A DNA stretch of 64,000 bases from Brevibacillus thermoruber 423 (GCF_000454065.1 NZ_KE695655.1:62001-126000), one strand, 5' to 3'. Counted from the stretch's first letter, positions 7,388 through 17,264 are shown. Made by a program: numbers and translations. The notes: generated from the letters alone by a model not told the origin.

Positions 7388-9076
7388 GTGAGAATCAGGA
7401 CAAAATTTGTGCTGGCTTTTGGATTGCTGCTGGCGATCATGATCGGCTCGGAATCGTACAGCTATGTTCAGGAGGGGCGCATCAAGGCGGCCTACGCCAA
7501 AATGCTGGGCGACGCGGAACTGTTGACGCATCTGCGGGAGATCCAGTTCGTCCTGACCGGACGAAACAACGACGAACGCGGCTACCTGTTGAGCCAGGAC
7601 AATACATTTGCGGAGGAGATGCGGGAAAGGGCGCAGAAGCTGGACGCGCTTTTCGCGCAGGCAAAGGAGATGGCGGGCAGCAGCGAAGAGCTGCGCCGGC
7701 TGTTGGACCGCATGGAAGCGCTGTTCCGGACGTACCAGCGGGAAAGCGACAAGGTGATGGAAGCGATCCGCTCCGGACAGCGGGAGGAGGCGGTTCGGCT
7801 GCACTTTGGCGAGGAACGGCAGGCGCGCAAGGAACTGGACCGCGTCGTCGAAGAACTGGTGACGCTGGTGCAGCAGGAGAAAGAGCAGGATGAGGTCCTG
7901 CTTGCCCGGCAGGCGCGGACGGCGGAGTCGGTACGGCTGTTCGTGGCGATGACGGCCGTGCTGCTTGCCGTGCTGATCGGCGGGTACCTGGTCCGCTCCA
8001 TCGTGATCCCGCTCAACCGGGTAAACGCTCAGTTGAGGGCCATCGCGGAGGGAGAGGGCGATCTTACCCGCGAGCTGACCGTTGCGTCCAGGGACGAGAT
8101 CGGCATGCTGGGGCAGTCGTTTAACCGGATGCTGCGCAATCTGCGGGAGATCATCCTCCAGGTGCGCAGCCACGCCGAACAGGTGGCGGCTTCGGCGGAA
8201 GAGTTGAACGCCAGCTCCGAACAAACCAGCCAGGCCGCGAAGCAAATCGCCGAGACGGTTCAGGGAGTGGTGCTGGGAACGGACAAGCAGGTGCAGGGCG
8301 TGGAAGAAGGCTCACGCGAGGTGCAGGAGATGGCTGCCGGCATCAGACAGATTTCCAGCCGCGCGGAGCGTGTGACGGCAGCGGCCGTCGATACGTCTGA
8401 ACTGGCCACCAACGGCAACCGCACCATCCAGGAGGCTGTTGCCCGCATGAACGGGATGAGCGAAACCATCGACCATTTGTCCCGCCTGGTGCGAGGGCTG
8501 GGAGAGCGCTCCCGGCAGATCGGTCAGATCGTCGACGCGATCACGGACATCGCCGGCCAAACCAACCTGTTGGCCCTGAATGCGGCGATCGAAGCGGCGC
8601 GGGCAGGAGAACACGGACGAGGGTTTGCGGTTGTGGCCGATGAGGTGAGGAAACTGGCGGAACAGGCGTCCGCATCGGCCGGACAAATCACGCAGCTCGT
8701 CGGGACGATCCAAAGCGAGATCGAAGAGGCGGTTGTCTCCATGCAGCGGGGAACGGAAGAAGTCGCGGCCGGCATGGCCGGCGTGTCGGAAGCGGGAGAA
8801 GCGTTCGCCCGCATACGCGCGGCTGTTCTTGACGTGACGGGACAAATCCAGGAGGTTTCGGCGGCTTCCCGTTCGCTGACCGCCAGTACGGAGAAGGTGG
8901 CGCAGGCGATGCGGGAAATCGCCGGCGTCACCGAAACGACCGCCGCCCGGACCCTGGACGTGTCGGCGGCGACCGAGGAGCAGTTGGCGTCCATGGAGGA
9001 GATTCACGCTTCGGCCGCTTCGCTGGCCGGTCTGGCGGAGGAACTGGAGAAGCTGATGGGCCGGTTCAAGGTATAG
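7388..9076 (+). CDS. Methyl-accepting chemotaxis protein
   Basis: 562 residues from GTG 7388, which has GGGGTGA at 7377-7383; the ATG at 7355 has a ribosome-site-like element only 1 nt away. Order of parts: membrane helix at about 6-24, a helical extracytoplasmic domain of about 155 residues of the CHASE3/4HB kind, a second helix near 185-203, a HAMP linker ending in DEIGML, and a long coiled-coil signalling domain. The hairpin tip reads [19 protein letters not shown], the CheA/CheW contact. There is no C-terminal pentapeptide tether. No chemotaxis genes lie nearby, so it is an orphan receptor; its ligand is unknown. Confidence 0.93.
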   Translation: MRIRTKFVLAFGLLLAIMIGSESYSYVQEGRIKAAYAKMLGDAELLTHLREIQFVLTGRNNDERGYLLSQDNTFAEEMRERAQKLDALFAQAKEMAGSSEELRRLLDRMEALFRTYQRESDKVMEAIRSGQREEAVRLHFGEERQARKELDRVVEELVTLVQQEKEQDEVLLARQARTAESVRLFVAMTAVLLAVLIGGYLVRSIVIPLNRVNAQLRAIAEGEGDLTRELTVASRDEIGMLGQSFNRMLRNLREIILQVRSHAEQVAASAEELNASSEQTSQAAKQIAETVQGVVLGTDKQVQGVEEGSREVQEMAAGIRQISSRAERVTAAAVDTSELATNGNRTIQEAVARMNGMSETIDHLSRLVRGLGERSRQIGQIVDAITDIAGQTNLLALNAAIEAARAGEHGRGFAVVADEVRKLAEQASASAGQITQLVGTIQSEIEEAVVSMQRGTEEVAAGMAGVSEAGEAFARIRAAVLDVTGQIQEVSAASRSLTASTEKVAQAMREIAGVTETTAARTLDVSAATEEQLASMEEIHASAASLAGLAEELEKLMGRFKV

Positions 9077-9168
9077 CGCTGCGTCAGAAAGCCGCAGGCG
9101 TGGCGGCTCTGGGCGCAGCCGAAAAAAACGGGCATCCTGGATGCCGGGAAGCCACAGGAGGGCATGCG

Positions 9169-9525
9169 ATGAAACTGTTTCGATTTGAGCAAGGCGTCGG
9201 ACGGACGATTGACCGTTACGGGTCGGTCCATGCCGCGATTTCCCGGATCGTGCGTACGCCGGGAGCGGTGTCGATCGGCTGTATCCATCTGGGGCCGGGC
9301 GGTGTGCTCGGTTATCATCCGGCCGTCGTCCACCAGCTCTTTCTCGTCGTCCAGGGCGAGGGCTGGGTGCGCGGCGAAGAGGAGAGCCGCACGCCCATCC
9401 GCGCCGGCCAGGCAGCCTTTTGGACGGCGGGAGAAGGGCACGAGTCGGGCAGCGACAGCGGCATGGTCGCCATTGTCATCGAAGGAGAAGGGCTGGACCC
9501 GGACGCGTTTATGACCGCCATATAG
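9169..9525 (+). CDS. Cupin-domain protein, 118 aa
   Basis: ATG 9169 with ACAGGAGGG at 9154-9162; the nearby ATG at 9164 is out of frame. A single cupin barrel: GCIHLGPGGVLGYHPA-VHQLFLVVQGEGWV is the first motif and AAFWTAGEGHESGS the second. The first metal motif is reduced to H-x4-Q, so metal binding is uncertain. It follows the chemoreceptor by 92 bp and may share its transcript. Such small cupins act as sugar or small-molecule binding or isomerase domains; no substrate can be inferred. Confidence 0.75.
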   Translation: MKLFRFEQGVGRTIDRYGSVHAAISRIVRTPGAVSIGCIHLGPGGVLGYHPAVVHQLFLVVQGEGWVRGEEESRTPIRAGQAAFWTAGEGHESGSDSGMVAIVIEGEGLDPDAFMTAI

Positions 9526-9554
9526 CATTGTTTTCGGCCGCCCTGCGGCCTGAA

Positions 9555-10103
9555 TCAGAGGGGTGTCGCAAGGGGGCGCTCCAGCCGCACTTCCACTTTG
9601 CTTCCCTTTACTTCCACGTACCCGTTCGGGAGGAGAATCCGGCGGTTCACTTTTTGCCTGATCAGCTCCTGGATGGACGAGACCGCTTGGGCGGACGGGG
9701 CGAACGCATTCACGGCCTCATAGACGGTCTGCACGCTTTGGGGGTAGCCGATTTCGGCCGACAGAAACACGGTCGCGCGCTGCTCCTCGAATTGAACATA
9801 CCCCGAGACCGCCTTGTCCTTGGAAAAGAGAATGCGGTTATCCCTGTAATCCAGGTCAAAATCGGAAGCGAGCATGAATTGCTGGAAGGGAGACGGAGTG
9901 AGACGCAGCAGTGTCTGCACGTCATCTCCGCCCCCGAGCAAGAGCGTCCCGATCAGCAGCGCCTTTCCGCTGATCAGGCCGGCGAAATACCGTTTTCGCA
10001 GCGCCTTTTTCGCTTTTTTGAACAAGGCGCGGGCGGAGAAGACGATCAAGCCGACTGCGATCAACAGCAGGACCATGGATGTAGTGTCTTGTGGCAGAAA
10101 CAT
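9555..10103 (-). CDS. Hypothetical membrane-anchored protein, 182 aa
   Basis: ATG 10103 with GGAGAGG upstream on the minus strand. It has one N-terminal membrane helix (about 8-25), then a very basic segment (FKKAKKALRKRYF) expected on the cytoplasmic side, a short hydrophobic stretch near 42-55, and a mostly beta C-terminal domain of about 110 residues. I do not recognise the family. It is convergent with the cupin gene and downstream of a bidirectional terminator, so it is probably transcribed alone. Confidence 0.65.
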   Translation of the reverse strand: MFLPQDTTSMVLLLIAVGLIVFSARALFKKAKKALRKRYFAGLISGKALLIGTLLLGGGDDVQTLLRLTPSPFQQFMLASDFDLDYRDNRILFSKDKAVSGYVQFEEQRATVFLSAEIGYPQSVQTVYEAVNAFAPSAQAVSSIQELIRQKVNRRILLPNGYVEVKGSKVEVRLERPLATPL

Positions 10104-10203
10104 GAACGACCTCTCCCTGTTTTTTGATTCAGCAAAACATACGTTCCTATTTTACCGGGTTTGCGATGCCATTGGAATACCGTCATGCGCGGCATGCGAA
10201 ATG

Positions 10204-10253
10204 AAAAAAGGGACCGCCCCTTCGTCCCGCGGGAGAAAGGGCTGTCCCTTTTT
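10204..10253. terminator. Terminator downstream of the large subtilase (leftward)
   Basis: AAAAAGGGAC (10205-10214) pairs with GTCCCTTTTT (10244-10253), with further pairing in the loop. A/T flanks on both sides make it potentially bidirectional. It sits 31 bp past the stop of the 1039-residue protease. Confidence 0.7.
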
Positions 10254-10283
10254 GCTTGTTGACGTGGAGGGGAGGGATCTTGG

Positions 10284-13200
10284 CTACTCCTGCCCCTTCA
10301 GCGTGACTTTTACCTTCACCGTTTCCTGCTCGTCCGGATTGTCCTTGGAGGTTATCGTGACGTAAAGCGTGACCGTTTCGCTGCCCGTTTCCGGAAGGGC
10401 GACGAGAACGCCGTTGTCATCGATCAGCTCCGGCTTGGAGCTTTTGGTGACCGCGTAGGAGACGTCCTCGGATTCGGTCGGCAGCGCCAGGACCGCTTCG
10501 CCGATCGTCTCCGTGTTGGCGACGTCCGCTTGGAACGCGTCAGCCGTCTCTTTCAGGCTGCTGCGCGCCTGTTTCTTCGCGGTCTCGTCGGTCGCCGCTT
10601 CTTTTACCCGCAGGGCTTTCCACAGCTCGTAGGTGTCCGCCACTTCCCCGGTTTCCGGATCGATGACGTAGGCGACGAGGCGCAGCTTGTACTTGCCCGG
10701 CGGCAGCAGCTTCGGTACCAGCGAACCGGTGACGTACGTGCCGTCGATGTTGGAGATCGTAAACGGCCCCGGCGCAAACGGCTCGAAGTCGTTAAAGCGG
10801 ACAGCCATCGTGCCGATGTACGTGTCGTCCAGGCTCCACGCCTCCAGTTCGATGAGGTTGACCCCGGTCGCCTGGAGTATCGCCTCTACGGTGATGGTGT
10901 CATCCTTGCCATCCCCGTCGGGAGAGAGGGTTGCGCTGGAGAGCTTCATGTCGGCCAGACCGAAGTGGGTGTCCTCCGGCTTGTCGCCGACGTGGACGAC
11001 GAACGGCAGATGCAGGTCCGGGTACTTCTCGTCCCTGCTCTTCAGAAGCACTTCCCCTTCGTACACGCCTTCTTTGGCGTCGCTATCGGGAGCGAGGCTG
11101 AGCGTAAACCTCGTCCGTTTCTTCGCTTTGGCGGAAATCGTATCGCTGGACAGCTTCACCTTGATGTCGCGGACGTCGGGCGTCTCTTTCGGATGCCACG
11201 GGTCGGTGGTGACGGCCTCGTGCATGATCACTTCCGCATCGTAGGTGACGTCCGTTTTCGACGTGTTTTTCAACTGCAGGGTCTTGCTGACCGGGGCGCT
11301 GCCCGCCTTCAACAGGCCAAAGCTGGTGTTGGCGCCGTAATTGGTGATCGTCTCCGGCTCGTAGTCTTCGTTGAGGATGGTCACCTGCTCCACGGTTTGC
11401 AGCACGGCCGGGGTCTTCATCGCGGCCAGACCGTTTACGCGTCCGGCGCCTTGGGAGTAGACGTCATACAGGGTGTCTTCCTCGTCGTAGAGGCGTTCCG
11501 CCGTGTTGGCGAGCGCCGCTTTGACGTCAAACGGGGTCCACTCCGGATGGGCCTGCTTCAACAGCAGCGCCAGGCCGGCCACGTGCGGCGTCGCCATGCT
11601 GGTGCCGTTGAAGCGGGCGTACGCCTTGTTGTACTGCGCGTCCTCAATCAGCTTGCCCCAGGCGGGAACGCTGGAGAGGATGGAGACGCCGGGAGCGGAG
11701 ACGTCCGGCTTGATGGCGTAGTTGTCGCCCAGGACCGGACCGCGCGAGCTGAATCCGGCCATTTTGTCGCCGGGATCATTGGTGGTCGGGTAGTCGCCGG
11801 AGAAGGTGAACGTCAGGGACGAGGCCTTGGCCGGGTCGCTCAGCAGTTCCTTGGCCAGCGCTCGTCCTTCCACCCCCCTCATGTCAAAGGTGGGAATCCC
11901 CTCCATTTGATCGCCCAGGATGGTGGCGATGTAATCGCCGCGCTCTTCCGGCGGGAGATCCAGGTCGGCCTGTCCGTCGCCGTCCTTGTCGTTGCCGTTG
12001 AAGATGACGATGGCGGCTGCGCCGGCCTTCTTGGCGTTGAGAATCTTGTCCGTAAACGCAAGCGTGCCGCGGGAGACAAGCGCCACCTTGCCCTTTACGT
12101 TCACGTTGGCAAAGTCCTGCGCGGAACCCAGGTTGGCGTACACGACCGGCAGCGGATCGGTGCCGATCAGTTCCCGGAAGTTGGCCTGATTGATCTGCCA
12201 TGCCATCACGTGGAAGTTGTAGGTTTGGCCCAGGGACGAAGTGGCCGAGGCGTCGTACAGCACGCTCGGCGATGTCACCGCGCCTACCGTGATGGGCAGT
12301 TTGGCCCCGGCCGGCGAACCGGCCGTATAGTAGTATCGCCCCGGCTCGTCCTGCGCCGCGTTGCCGTTGGCGATAACCGTGATCACGCCTGCCCGCATGG
12401 CGTTGTTGACCGCGATCGAGTCGGGGGAGTCGGCGTTCTTTTCGATGTTGGAGCCGAGCGACAGGTTGATGACGTCCATGCCGTCTCTCACCGCTTTTTC
12501 GATGCCGTCGATCACCTGCGCGGAACTGCCGCCGTCACGGCCCAATACGCGGTACACGTAGAGGTCGGCGGCGTAGGCAATCCCTTTTACCTGGACGTCG
12601 GACCGCTTGTTCTTGGCCCGTCCGACGATGGTGCCGGAGACGTGCGTGCCGTGGGAAGACCCTTCGTATCCCGTTCCCCTGCGGTCGTCATCCGGGGAGA
12701 TGGGCGCTTCTTCGTACGGGTCCTTGTCGTTGTCGAACGAGTCGTAGCCGCCTTTGTAGGCATCCTTCAGGTCAGGGTGCAGGTAGTCGACGCCGGTGTC
12801 GATCACCCCGACCTTCAATCCTCTGCCGTCCAGCCCTGCGTTCCACATGTCGAGGACGCCGATCTGCTTCAGCGGGGCGATGTCGTACTTGTACGAGCCG
12901 CTTTGGGCCGGTTCCACATCAGGGACGGAGTAGGTGCTGTTTTCGTAGACAGCCTGGACCTGCGGCAGTTCGGCCAGCTTGGGAATGTCGTTGGCCGGCA
13001 GGGTCAGCTCCATGCCGTTGAACACGAGGGAAAACTGGCGCTCCACGTCAAGGTCGATGTTCTTTTTCCGCGCTTCTTTCAGGAAAGAGGACTGCTCCCG
13101 GGCGACCCGGCTCTCCTGCGGGCTGGTCGAGCGGGAGCCGCGGCGGTATTCCTGCGATACGGCCGCCGGTTCCGATTTGAACTGGACGATGACGCTCACC

Positions 13201-13403
13201 TTTTTGTCGGATTCCGTGTTGAGACGGGGAGAGATTTTGGCGGCCCCGGTCCCCTCGGTGACGACCGCGTTGGTGACGCTGTTCAGCTTGGACAGCTCCT
13301 GTCTGCTCAGCTTCTCCGAGGCGTAGGCGTTGTACGGCAGGGACGTGAGCAACAGGACAGTTGCGAGAGAGAGCGAGGCAACGGTTTTTCTCGTGTTTTT
13401 CAC
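10284..13403 (-). CDS. Large secreted S8 serine protease with PA domain (Vpr-like)
   Basis: 1039 residues from GTG 13403, with GGAGGAG just upstream; the longer frame to 13433 lacks a ribosome binding site. Signal peptide residues 1-28 (cleavage near AYA-S). An I9 propeptide spans about 65-160. The catalytic residues are Asp202 (VIDTG), His251 (SSHGTH) and Ser602 (GTSMATP), with oxyanion Asn near 348. A protease-associated domain is inserted at about 395-520. After the catalytic domain come an Fn3-like domain (about 690-820), a calcium-binding-like DGDGKDD segment near 845, and an Ig-like C-terminal part. It is longer than B. subtilis Vpr because of the C-terminal extension. Likely extracellular or wall-associated peptide supply. 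Confidence 0.92.
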   Translation of the reverse strand: MKNTRKTVASLSLATVLLLTSLPYNAYASEKLSRQELSKLNSVTNAVVTEGTGAAKISPRLNTESDKKVSVIVQFKSEPAAVSQEYRRGSRSTSPQESRVAREQSSFLKEARKKNIDLDVERQFSLVFNGMELTLPANDIPKLAELPQVQAVYENSTYSVPDVEPAQSGSYKYDIAPLKQIGVLDMWNAGLDGRGLKVGVIDTGVDYLHPDLKDAYKGGYDSFDNDKDPYEEAPISPDDDRRGTGYEGSSHGTHVSGTIVGRAKNKRSDVQVKGIAYAADLYVYRVLGRDGGSSAQVIDGIEKAVRDGMDVINLSLGSNIEKNADSPDSIAVNNAMRAGVITVIANGNAAQDEPGRYYYTAGSPAGAKLPITVGAVTSPSVLYDASATSSLGQTYNFHVMAWQINQANFRELIGTDPLPVVYANLGSAQDFANVNVKGKVALVSRGTLAFTDKILNAKKAGAAAIVIFNGNDKDGDGQADLDLPPEERGDYIATILGDQMEGIPTFDMRGVEGRALAKELLSDPAKASSLTFTFSGDYPTTNDPGDKMAGFSSRGPVLGDNYAIKPDVSAPGVSILSSVPAWGKLIEDAQYNKAYARFNGTSMATPHVAGLALLLKQAHPEWTPFDVKAALANTAERLYDEEDTLYDVYSQGAGRVNGLAAMKTPAVLQTVEQVTILNEDYEPETITNYGANTSFGLLKAGSAPVSKTLQLKNTSKTDVTYDAEVIMHEAVTTDPWHPKETPDVRDIKVKLSSDTISAKAKKRTRFTLSLAPDSDAKEGVYEGEVLLKSRDEKYPDLHLPFVVHVGDKPEDTHFGLADMKLSSATLSPDGDGKDDTITVEAILQATGVNLIELEAWSLDDTYIGTMAVRFNDFEPFAPGPFTISNIDGTYVTGSLVPKLLPPGKYKLRLVAYVIDPETGEVADTYELWKALRVKEAATDETAKKQARSSLKETADAFQADVANTETIGEAVLALPTESEDVSYAVTKSSKPELIDDNGVLVALPETGSETVTLYVTITSKDNPDEQETVKVKVTLKGQE

Positions 13404-13548
13404 ACTTTCTCCTCCTACCAGAAAAATAAACATTCATAAAATCGCTAATGGTTTTCGGTATTGTGGAAGAGATTCCCTTGTTAAAAAAATTATTTTTTTT
13501 CGTCATGTTTCGATAAAAATTCCCCTGTTTTTACAGGGGGACAGAGAC

Positions 13549-13574
13549 AAAAAAACATCCCCCTTCCGCGGGGG
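13549..13574 (-). terminator. Leftward terminator after the 553-aa gene
   Basis: CCCCC (13559-13563) and GGGGG (13570-13574) form a tight hairpin; on the minus strand it is followed by ATG and seven T. A second hairpin, CCCCTGT-tttt-ACAGGGG, lies at 13522-13539. Confidence 0.7.
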
Positions 13575-13598
13575 AAGGAGGATTCGGCGTCCAATCCG

Positions 13599-15260
13599 TT
13601 ATTGCATCGGCACGGCCGGCATCAATTCCTGGAACAAATCCTGGTGCTTCATCATGAAGGACTGCGCGGCGTCGGCCACTTCCTGCTGGATGGCCATGAT
13701 TTCTTCGTCGGTCACCGTCGCGATGTTGACGGCATTGTCCGGGGTCATGGCCGGAATGCTGAGCGGTTTGCCAAACGCTTCCTTCACTTTTACGTTCAGG
13801 CTGATGCCCTTCGGCATGTCGGGCGCCGCCTTGTCGAAATTCACCTTGATCGTGCCTTCGGAATCGCGTTCGCTGTCGGTTTTTGTCATCGACGTGGTGA
13901 TGCGGCCGGAGAGGGCAATGTCGTCTGGCTGATCCGCGCTCTTCAGGTTCAGCTTGAAGTCGTAGCTGCCCGTTTCCTTTTTGTCCTGCTTGCTGGTTTC
14001 GAACGTGGTGGACAGATCCAGCTTTACTTCCGGTTCGGCGTTGAACAGGAAGCCGATGGTGCCGGTCGTTTTGTCGCTGTGCGTGGTGCCTTTGTAGCGG
14101 AACGTCATCTCGCCTTTTTGGCCGTCGTCGTCGACAAACAGGGAGTAGCGGCGGTACGTGTCGGCTCCGTTGGCAAAGGCGACGCTGTGCCAGAAGTTTT
14201 GCTCTTCCTTGCCCTGTTCGCCGGTGATCACCAGCTTGCGGGAGAGGATTTCGTCGTCGCTGTTGATGAGCACCACCATTTTGAGCTGGTCGTTCGTGCT
14301 CGCGGTCTTTTTCCATTCGGCCAGCATGTCGTCAAACACCTTGACGTATTCTTTCTTGAACTCCTCTTTGGACAGTTCCTGCACGTCCGGATACCCGCTG
14401 TCTTTCAGCAGCACGGCGACGTTGTGGTAGCGGCCGTAGATCAGGTCGAACAGCTTGTCGTCCGCCTTAGCCTTTTCCGCTATTTTCGTCAGGAGCGCTT
14501 TTCCTTCCTCATCGGTGAAGGTGACGGTCACCTCGCGGGCGCTCGTCTGGTAGCCTTCCTCGGAGAAGGAGGCGTTCTTGTTGATCGTCACCTGGCTGTC
14601 TTTCAGGCTTTCCGCGTACAGGAGCGCATACGGCCTGAGCACGCTGGCCACTTCATCGCGGGAGACTTTCAGCGCCTCGTACAAGTCGCGGGACGTGATC
14701 AGGCGCTTGGGCAGCTCTTCGCCATATCGCGCCTTGATCGTGTCGCGGTCTTTCAGGTCCACATAACCGTATTTGGGGTAAAAGTCCGGGAGCCGGAAGC
14801 CCATTTTGGTGTCATCGAAGACATATTCCAGCGTAAGGAGCTTGCGGTCTTTCAGATGCACCTCCACACCGCCGGACTGCTGCCGCTTGGATTCGTCCGC
14901 GTTGGACTGGATCACCAGTTTGGCGCTCTTCAAGAGGTCCAGGATTTTTTCGGCCTGCGGGTCGGCGGGGGTGCCGTCGACGGCGATTTGACTCAGTTCG
15001 GTCGTGGAGTGAACCGGTTTTTCCAGGTACGGTTTGATGTACTCTTCGTATTCGTTAAAAGATTGGGAAAAGTCGTCGGACAACTGGGCAAAGTTGTTGG
15101 CCTCCGCCTCCAGATAGACCGTTTTGGCGCTTTTGAACAAATCCAGCTTGGCGTACGCTGCGCCCAGTCCGCCCAGCACCGCGATCCCGGCCGCCCCGAT
15201 CACGAGCAGCGTCTTGTTGAAGCGTTTGCGCGGCGGGTTCACGTTTGTCGTGGTTTCCAT
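13599..15260 (-). CDS. Hypothetical secreted or membrane-anchored protein, 553 aa
   Basis: ATG 15260 with GAGGAGGAACATT directly upstream; the open frame continues beyond this but only across the divergent lysR gene. The product has a basic N-terminus, one hydrophobic segment at about 17-38 ending in AAYA (a signal peptide or anchor), and a large hydrophilic domain rich in Lys, Asp and Glu. The C-terminal half has regular beta-strand patterns (about 330-470). I cannot name the family with confidence. It is divergent from a LysR gene and upstream of the large protease gene on the same strand, but a terminator separates them. An extracytoplasmic role is inferred from the N-terminus. Confidence 0.8.
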   Translation of the reverse strand: METTTNVNPPRKRFNKTLLVIGAAGIAVLGGLGAAYAKLDLFKSAKTVYLEAEANNFAQLSDDFSQSFNEYEEYIKPYLEKPVHSTTELSQIAVDGTPADPQAEKILDLLKSAKLVIQSNADESKRQQSGGVEVHLKDRKLLTLEYVFDDTKMGFRLPDFYPKYGYVDLKDRDTIKARYGEELPKRLITSRDLYEALKVSRDEVASVLRPYALLYAESLKDSQVTINKNASFSEEGYQTSAREVTVTFTDEEGKALLTKIAEKAKADDKLFDLIYGRYHNVAVLLKDSGYPDVQELSKEEFKKEYVKVFDDMLAEWKKTASTNDQLKMVVLINSDDEILSRKLVITGEQGKEEQNFWHSVAFANGADTYRRYSLFVDDDGQKGEMTFRYKGTTHSDKTTGTIGFLFNAEPEVKLDLSTTFETSKQDKKETGSYDFKLNLKSADQPDDIALSGRITTSMTKTDSERDSEGTIKVNFDKAAPDMPKGISLNVKVKEAFGKPLSIPAMTPDNAVNIATVTDEEIMAIQQEVADAAQSFMMKHQDLFQELMPAVPMQ

Positions 15261-15428
15261 AATGTTCCTCCTCGCATGGTTTCTCTTCTCTATATGGGGG
15301 GCGCTGTGGAAAGGATTTTTGCACCCGACTTCGTATTGTACCACAAGGAAGCGGAAATGATGCCCGTGCGTTTGAGAAAAATTTTTAAAACAAGGAAAAT
15401 CATCCAGGGAAGATGAGGAGGAACAACC

Positions 15429-16316
15429 ATGTTTCGGCTTGAACAGTTGGCGTACCTGGTGGCGACCGCCGAAAAGGGGAGCCTCAACAAAGCGGCCAAG
15501 GCGCTGTACCTCTCGCAGCCGGCGCTGTCGAAACAGTTGGCCTTGCTGGAAAAGCAGCTCGGCTGTCGGTTGTTCCACCGGAAGCGGACGGGGATCGAGC
15601 TGACCGAGGCGGGCCGCTACCTGTACGAGCGGGCCAGTCTGATTCTGGAGCAGGTGGAGGAGACGGTGGCGGGGATCAAACGCTTCAGCGAGCAGCAGCG
15701 GCTGCGCATCGGCGCGCTGCCCAGCGTGGCCAACCACTACCTGCCCGAGCGGGTGGCGGCGTACACCGCCGGGGAAGCCGGGAAGGTTGCGCTGGTCGTC
15801 AAGGATACGTCGGAGGAATTGACGGCGCTGCTGGAGGAGGGGACGGTGGACGCCGTCCTTGTGCAAAACAGGGCGGGAGACACGCCGTTTCTTACCCGTC
15901 CGCTGCTTCACGAATCGTACCTGGCCGTTCTCCCGGCCGACCATCCGCTTGCGGAAAAGGAGGCGGTGGACTTCGCCGCGTTTTGCCGCGAACCGCTCCT
16001 GATCCACCGCGACCCGTGCGACATTCGCGAAGACTTTCGCCGCCAATGCCGCCGCTTGGGCGTGCAGGCAGCGCACCTGCTGGAGCTGGATTTCAACGAT
16101 TCCCTGCTGGCGTACGCGGCCATGGGCAACGGGCTGACCATCGTGCCCGAGATGGCGGCCGCTTCGCTGGGGGACAAAGGGCTGGTCGTGCGGCCGTTTT
16201 GCCAGCCGTTTGGCCGCACGATCTCGCTTATTTGTCATCCAGGGGCGGTACGTGAAGCCGTCCGCCTGTGCGAAGCGGAAACAGGCGAGCCCAGCTCTCC
16301 CCGTTCAGCAGAATGA
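15429..16316 (+). CDS. LysR-family transcriptional regulator
   Basis: 295 residues, standard LysR length, from ATG 15429 with GAGGAGG upstream. The N-terminal winged helix (residues 1-60: QLAYLVATAEKGSLNKAAKALYLSQPALSKQL) and LysR substrate domain (about 88-280) are complete. It is divergent from the 553-residue protein gene and convergent with the EamA gene, with which its last 89 bp overlap. It may control either neighbour; its co-inducer is unknown. Confidence 0.92.
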   Translation: MFRLEQLAYLVATAEKGSLNKAAKALYLSQPALSKQLALLEKQLGCRLFHRKRTGIELTEAGRYLYERASLILEQVEETVAGIKRFSEQQRLRIGALPSVANHYLPERVAAYTAGEAGKVALVVKDTSEELTALLEEGTVDAVLVQNRAGDTPFLTRPLLHESYLAVLPADHPLAEKEAVDFAAFCREPLLIHRDPCDIREDFRRQCRRLGVQAAHLLELDFNDSLLAYAAMGNGLTIVPEMAAASLGDKGLVVRPFCQPFGRTISLICHPGAVREAVRLCEAETGEPSSPRSAE

Positions 16317-17154
16317 CGCCCGCCAGCACCCCGATGCTGCCGGCAAGCGAGGTGGCGGTCAGCTCTTCGCCGAGAAACACGGCGCCGATCGCCAGGGCGA
16401 TGACTGGGGCCACGTAGGTCCAGGTGGTGGGAAACGCCGCGTTGGTCGCCTGGACCAGCCGGTAGTAGAGCGTGGAGGCGACAATGGACACGACCACCGT
16501 CAGATAGGCAAGCGCGGCCAGGGAGAGGTCGGTAAAACGGACGGCGCTCACCGGTTCCGTGACCGCGGACAGGAGCAGGAGGACCAGGCTGGCAGCCAGC
16601 ATCTGGTAGCCGTTGAAGACGAACGGGGTCAGCCGGGCGACCCAGGCGCGGGAGCGAACCGCCCCCCAGGAAAAGAACAGCTCGGAGACGACAATCGCCC
16701 ATTTGCCGAGGAGCGCGTGGATGCTGCCGCCTGGCTCCGCCGCCGGCCAGCCGACGAGACAGGCGGTGCCGGCCAGGCTGAGCAGCAGTCCGGCCGGCAC
16801 GTACCAGCGCCAGCTCATCTGTCTGCACACGACGCTGATCAGCGTGGTGAACACGGGCGCCGTGGCGACCAACAGCGCGGCGGTTCCCGAGGAGATGTGC
16901 TGCTCGCTCCAGAACAGGGCGGCGAAGGGGATGGTCGTCATCAGCACGCCCAAAAGCGCCACCTCCGCCCATTCGCGCAGGCGAAGCGGAACAAGCTGCC
17001 GGCGCCAGGCGAGTACCGCCAGAACGAGGACGGCGGCGAGGAAAAAGCGGAGACCGGCAAACAGCAGCGGCGGCATGCCTTCCGCCAGTCCCAGTTTGAT
17101 CGCGAAATACGACGTGCCGTAGATCAGGCACATCAGTCCGTATCCGACGAGCAC
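16228..17154 (-). CDS. EamA/DMT-family transporter
   Basis: 308 residues from GTG 17154 with AAAGGAGAG upstream. Two EamA repeats of five helices each: FAGLRFFLAAVLVL in the first and GYQMLAASLVLLLLS in the second, with the conserved TLYYRLVQATNA, VAPVIALAIGAVFLGE pattern near the end. Members export or import metabolites such as amino acids or nucleobases in the cytoplasmic membrane. The gene ends inside the 3' end of the convergent lysR gene; the 89-bp overlap is unusual but both reading frames are clearly coding. Confidence 0.92.
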   Translation of the reverse strand: MLVGYGLMCLIYGTSYFAIKLGLAEGMPPLLFAGLRFFLAAVLVLAVLAWRRQLVPLRLREWAEVALLGVLMTTIPFAALFWSEQHISSGTAALLVATAPVFTTLISVVCRQMSWRWYVPAGLLLSLAGTACLVGWPAAEPGGSIHALLGKWAIVVSELFFSWGAVRSRAWVARLTPFVFNGYQMLAASLVLLLLSAVTEPVSAVRFTDLSLAALAYLTVVVSIVASTLYYRLVQATNAAFPTTWTYVAPVIALAIGAVFLGEELTATSLAGSIGVLAGVILLNGESWARLFPLRTGGRLHVPPLDDK

Positions 17155-17231
17155 GACCTTCTCTCCTTTCTTTTTCTTTCATCGTACCTACGGCGGGAAA
17201 ACAGGACGTACTACCGATTGGGCAGAATGAT

Positions 17232-17246
17232 ATAACGCATGGTTAT
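17232..17246. promoter_or_regulatory. CcpC/CitR-type box (ATAA-N7-TTAT) upstream of citR
   Basis: ATAA (17232-17235) and TTAT (17243-17246) are separated by 7 bp, which matches the LysR dyad reported for CcpC in B. subtilis. The inner bases extend the dyad to ATAAC-N5-GTTAT. It lies 19 bp before the citR start codon, consistent with autoregulation. Confidence 0.6.
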
Positions 17247-17264
17247 CATGAAGGAGGGAGCGCC

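Noticed and set aside
9123..9146. Terminator hairpin GGCATCC/GGATGCC before the cupin gene
   Set aside because: The stem is short, with almost no loop, and its T tail would lie on the minus strand, where no gene ends.
10530..13439. A 969-codon rightward frame
   Set aside because: It is the antisense shadow of the large subtilase; the translation is His/Arg/Val-rich with no domain, and GC-rich codon bias keeps the frame open.
13599..16238. A single 879-codon leftward frame
   Set aside because: Only the part from 15260 down has coding features and a ribosome binding site. The upstream part is antisense to a clear lysR gene.
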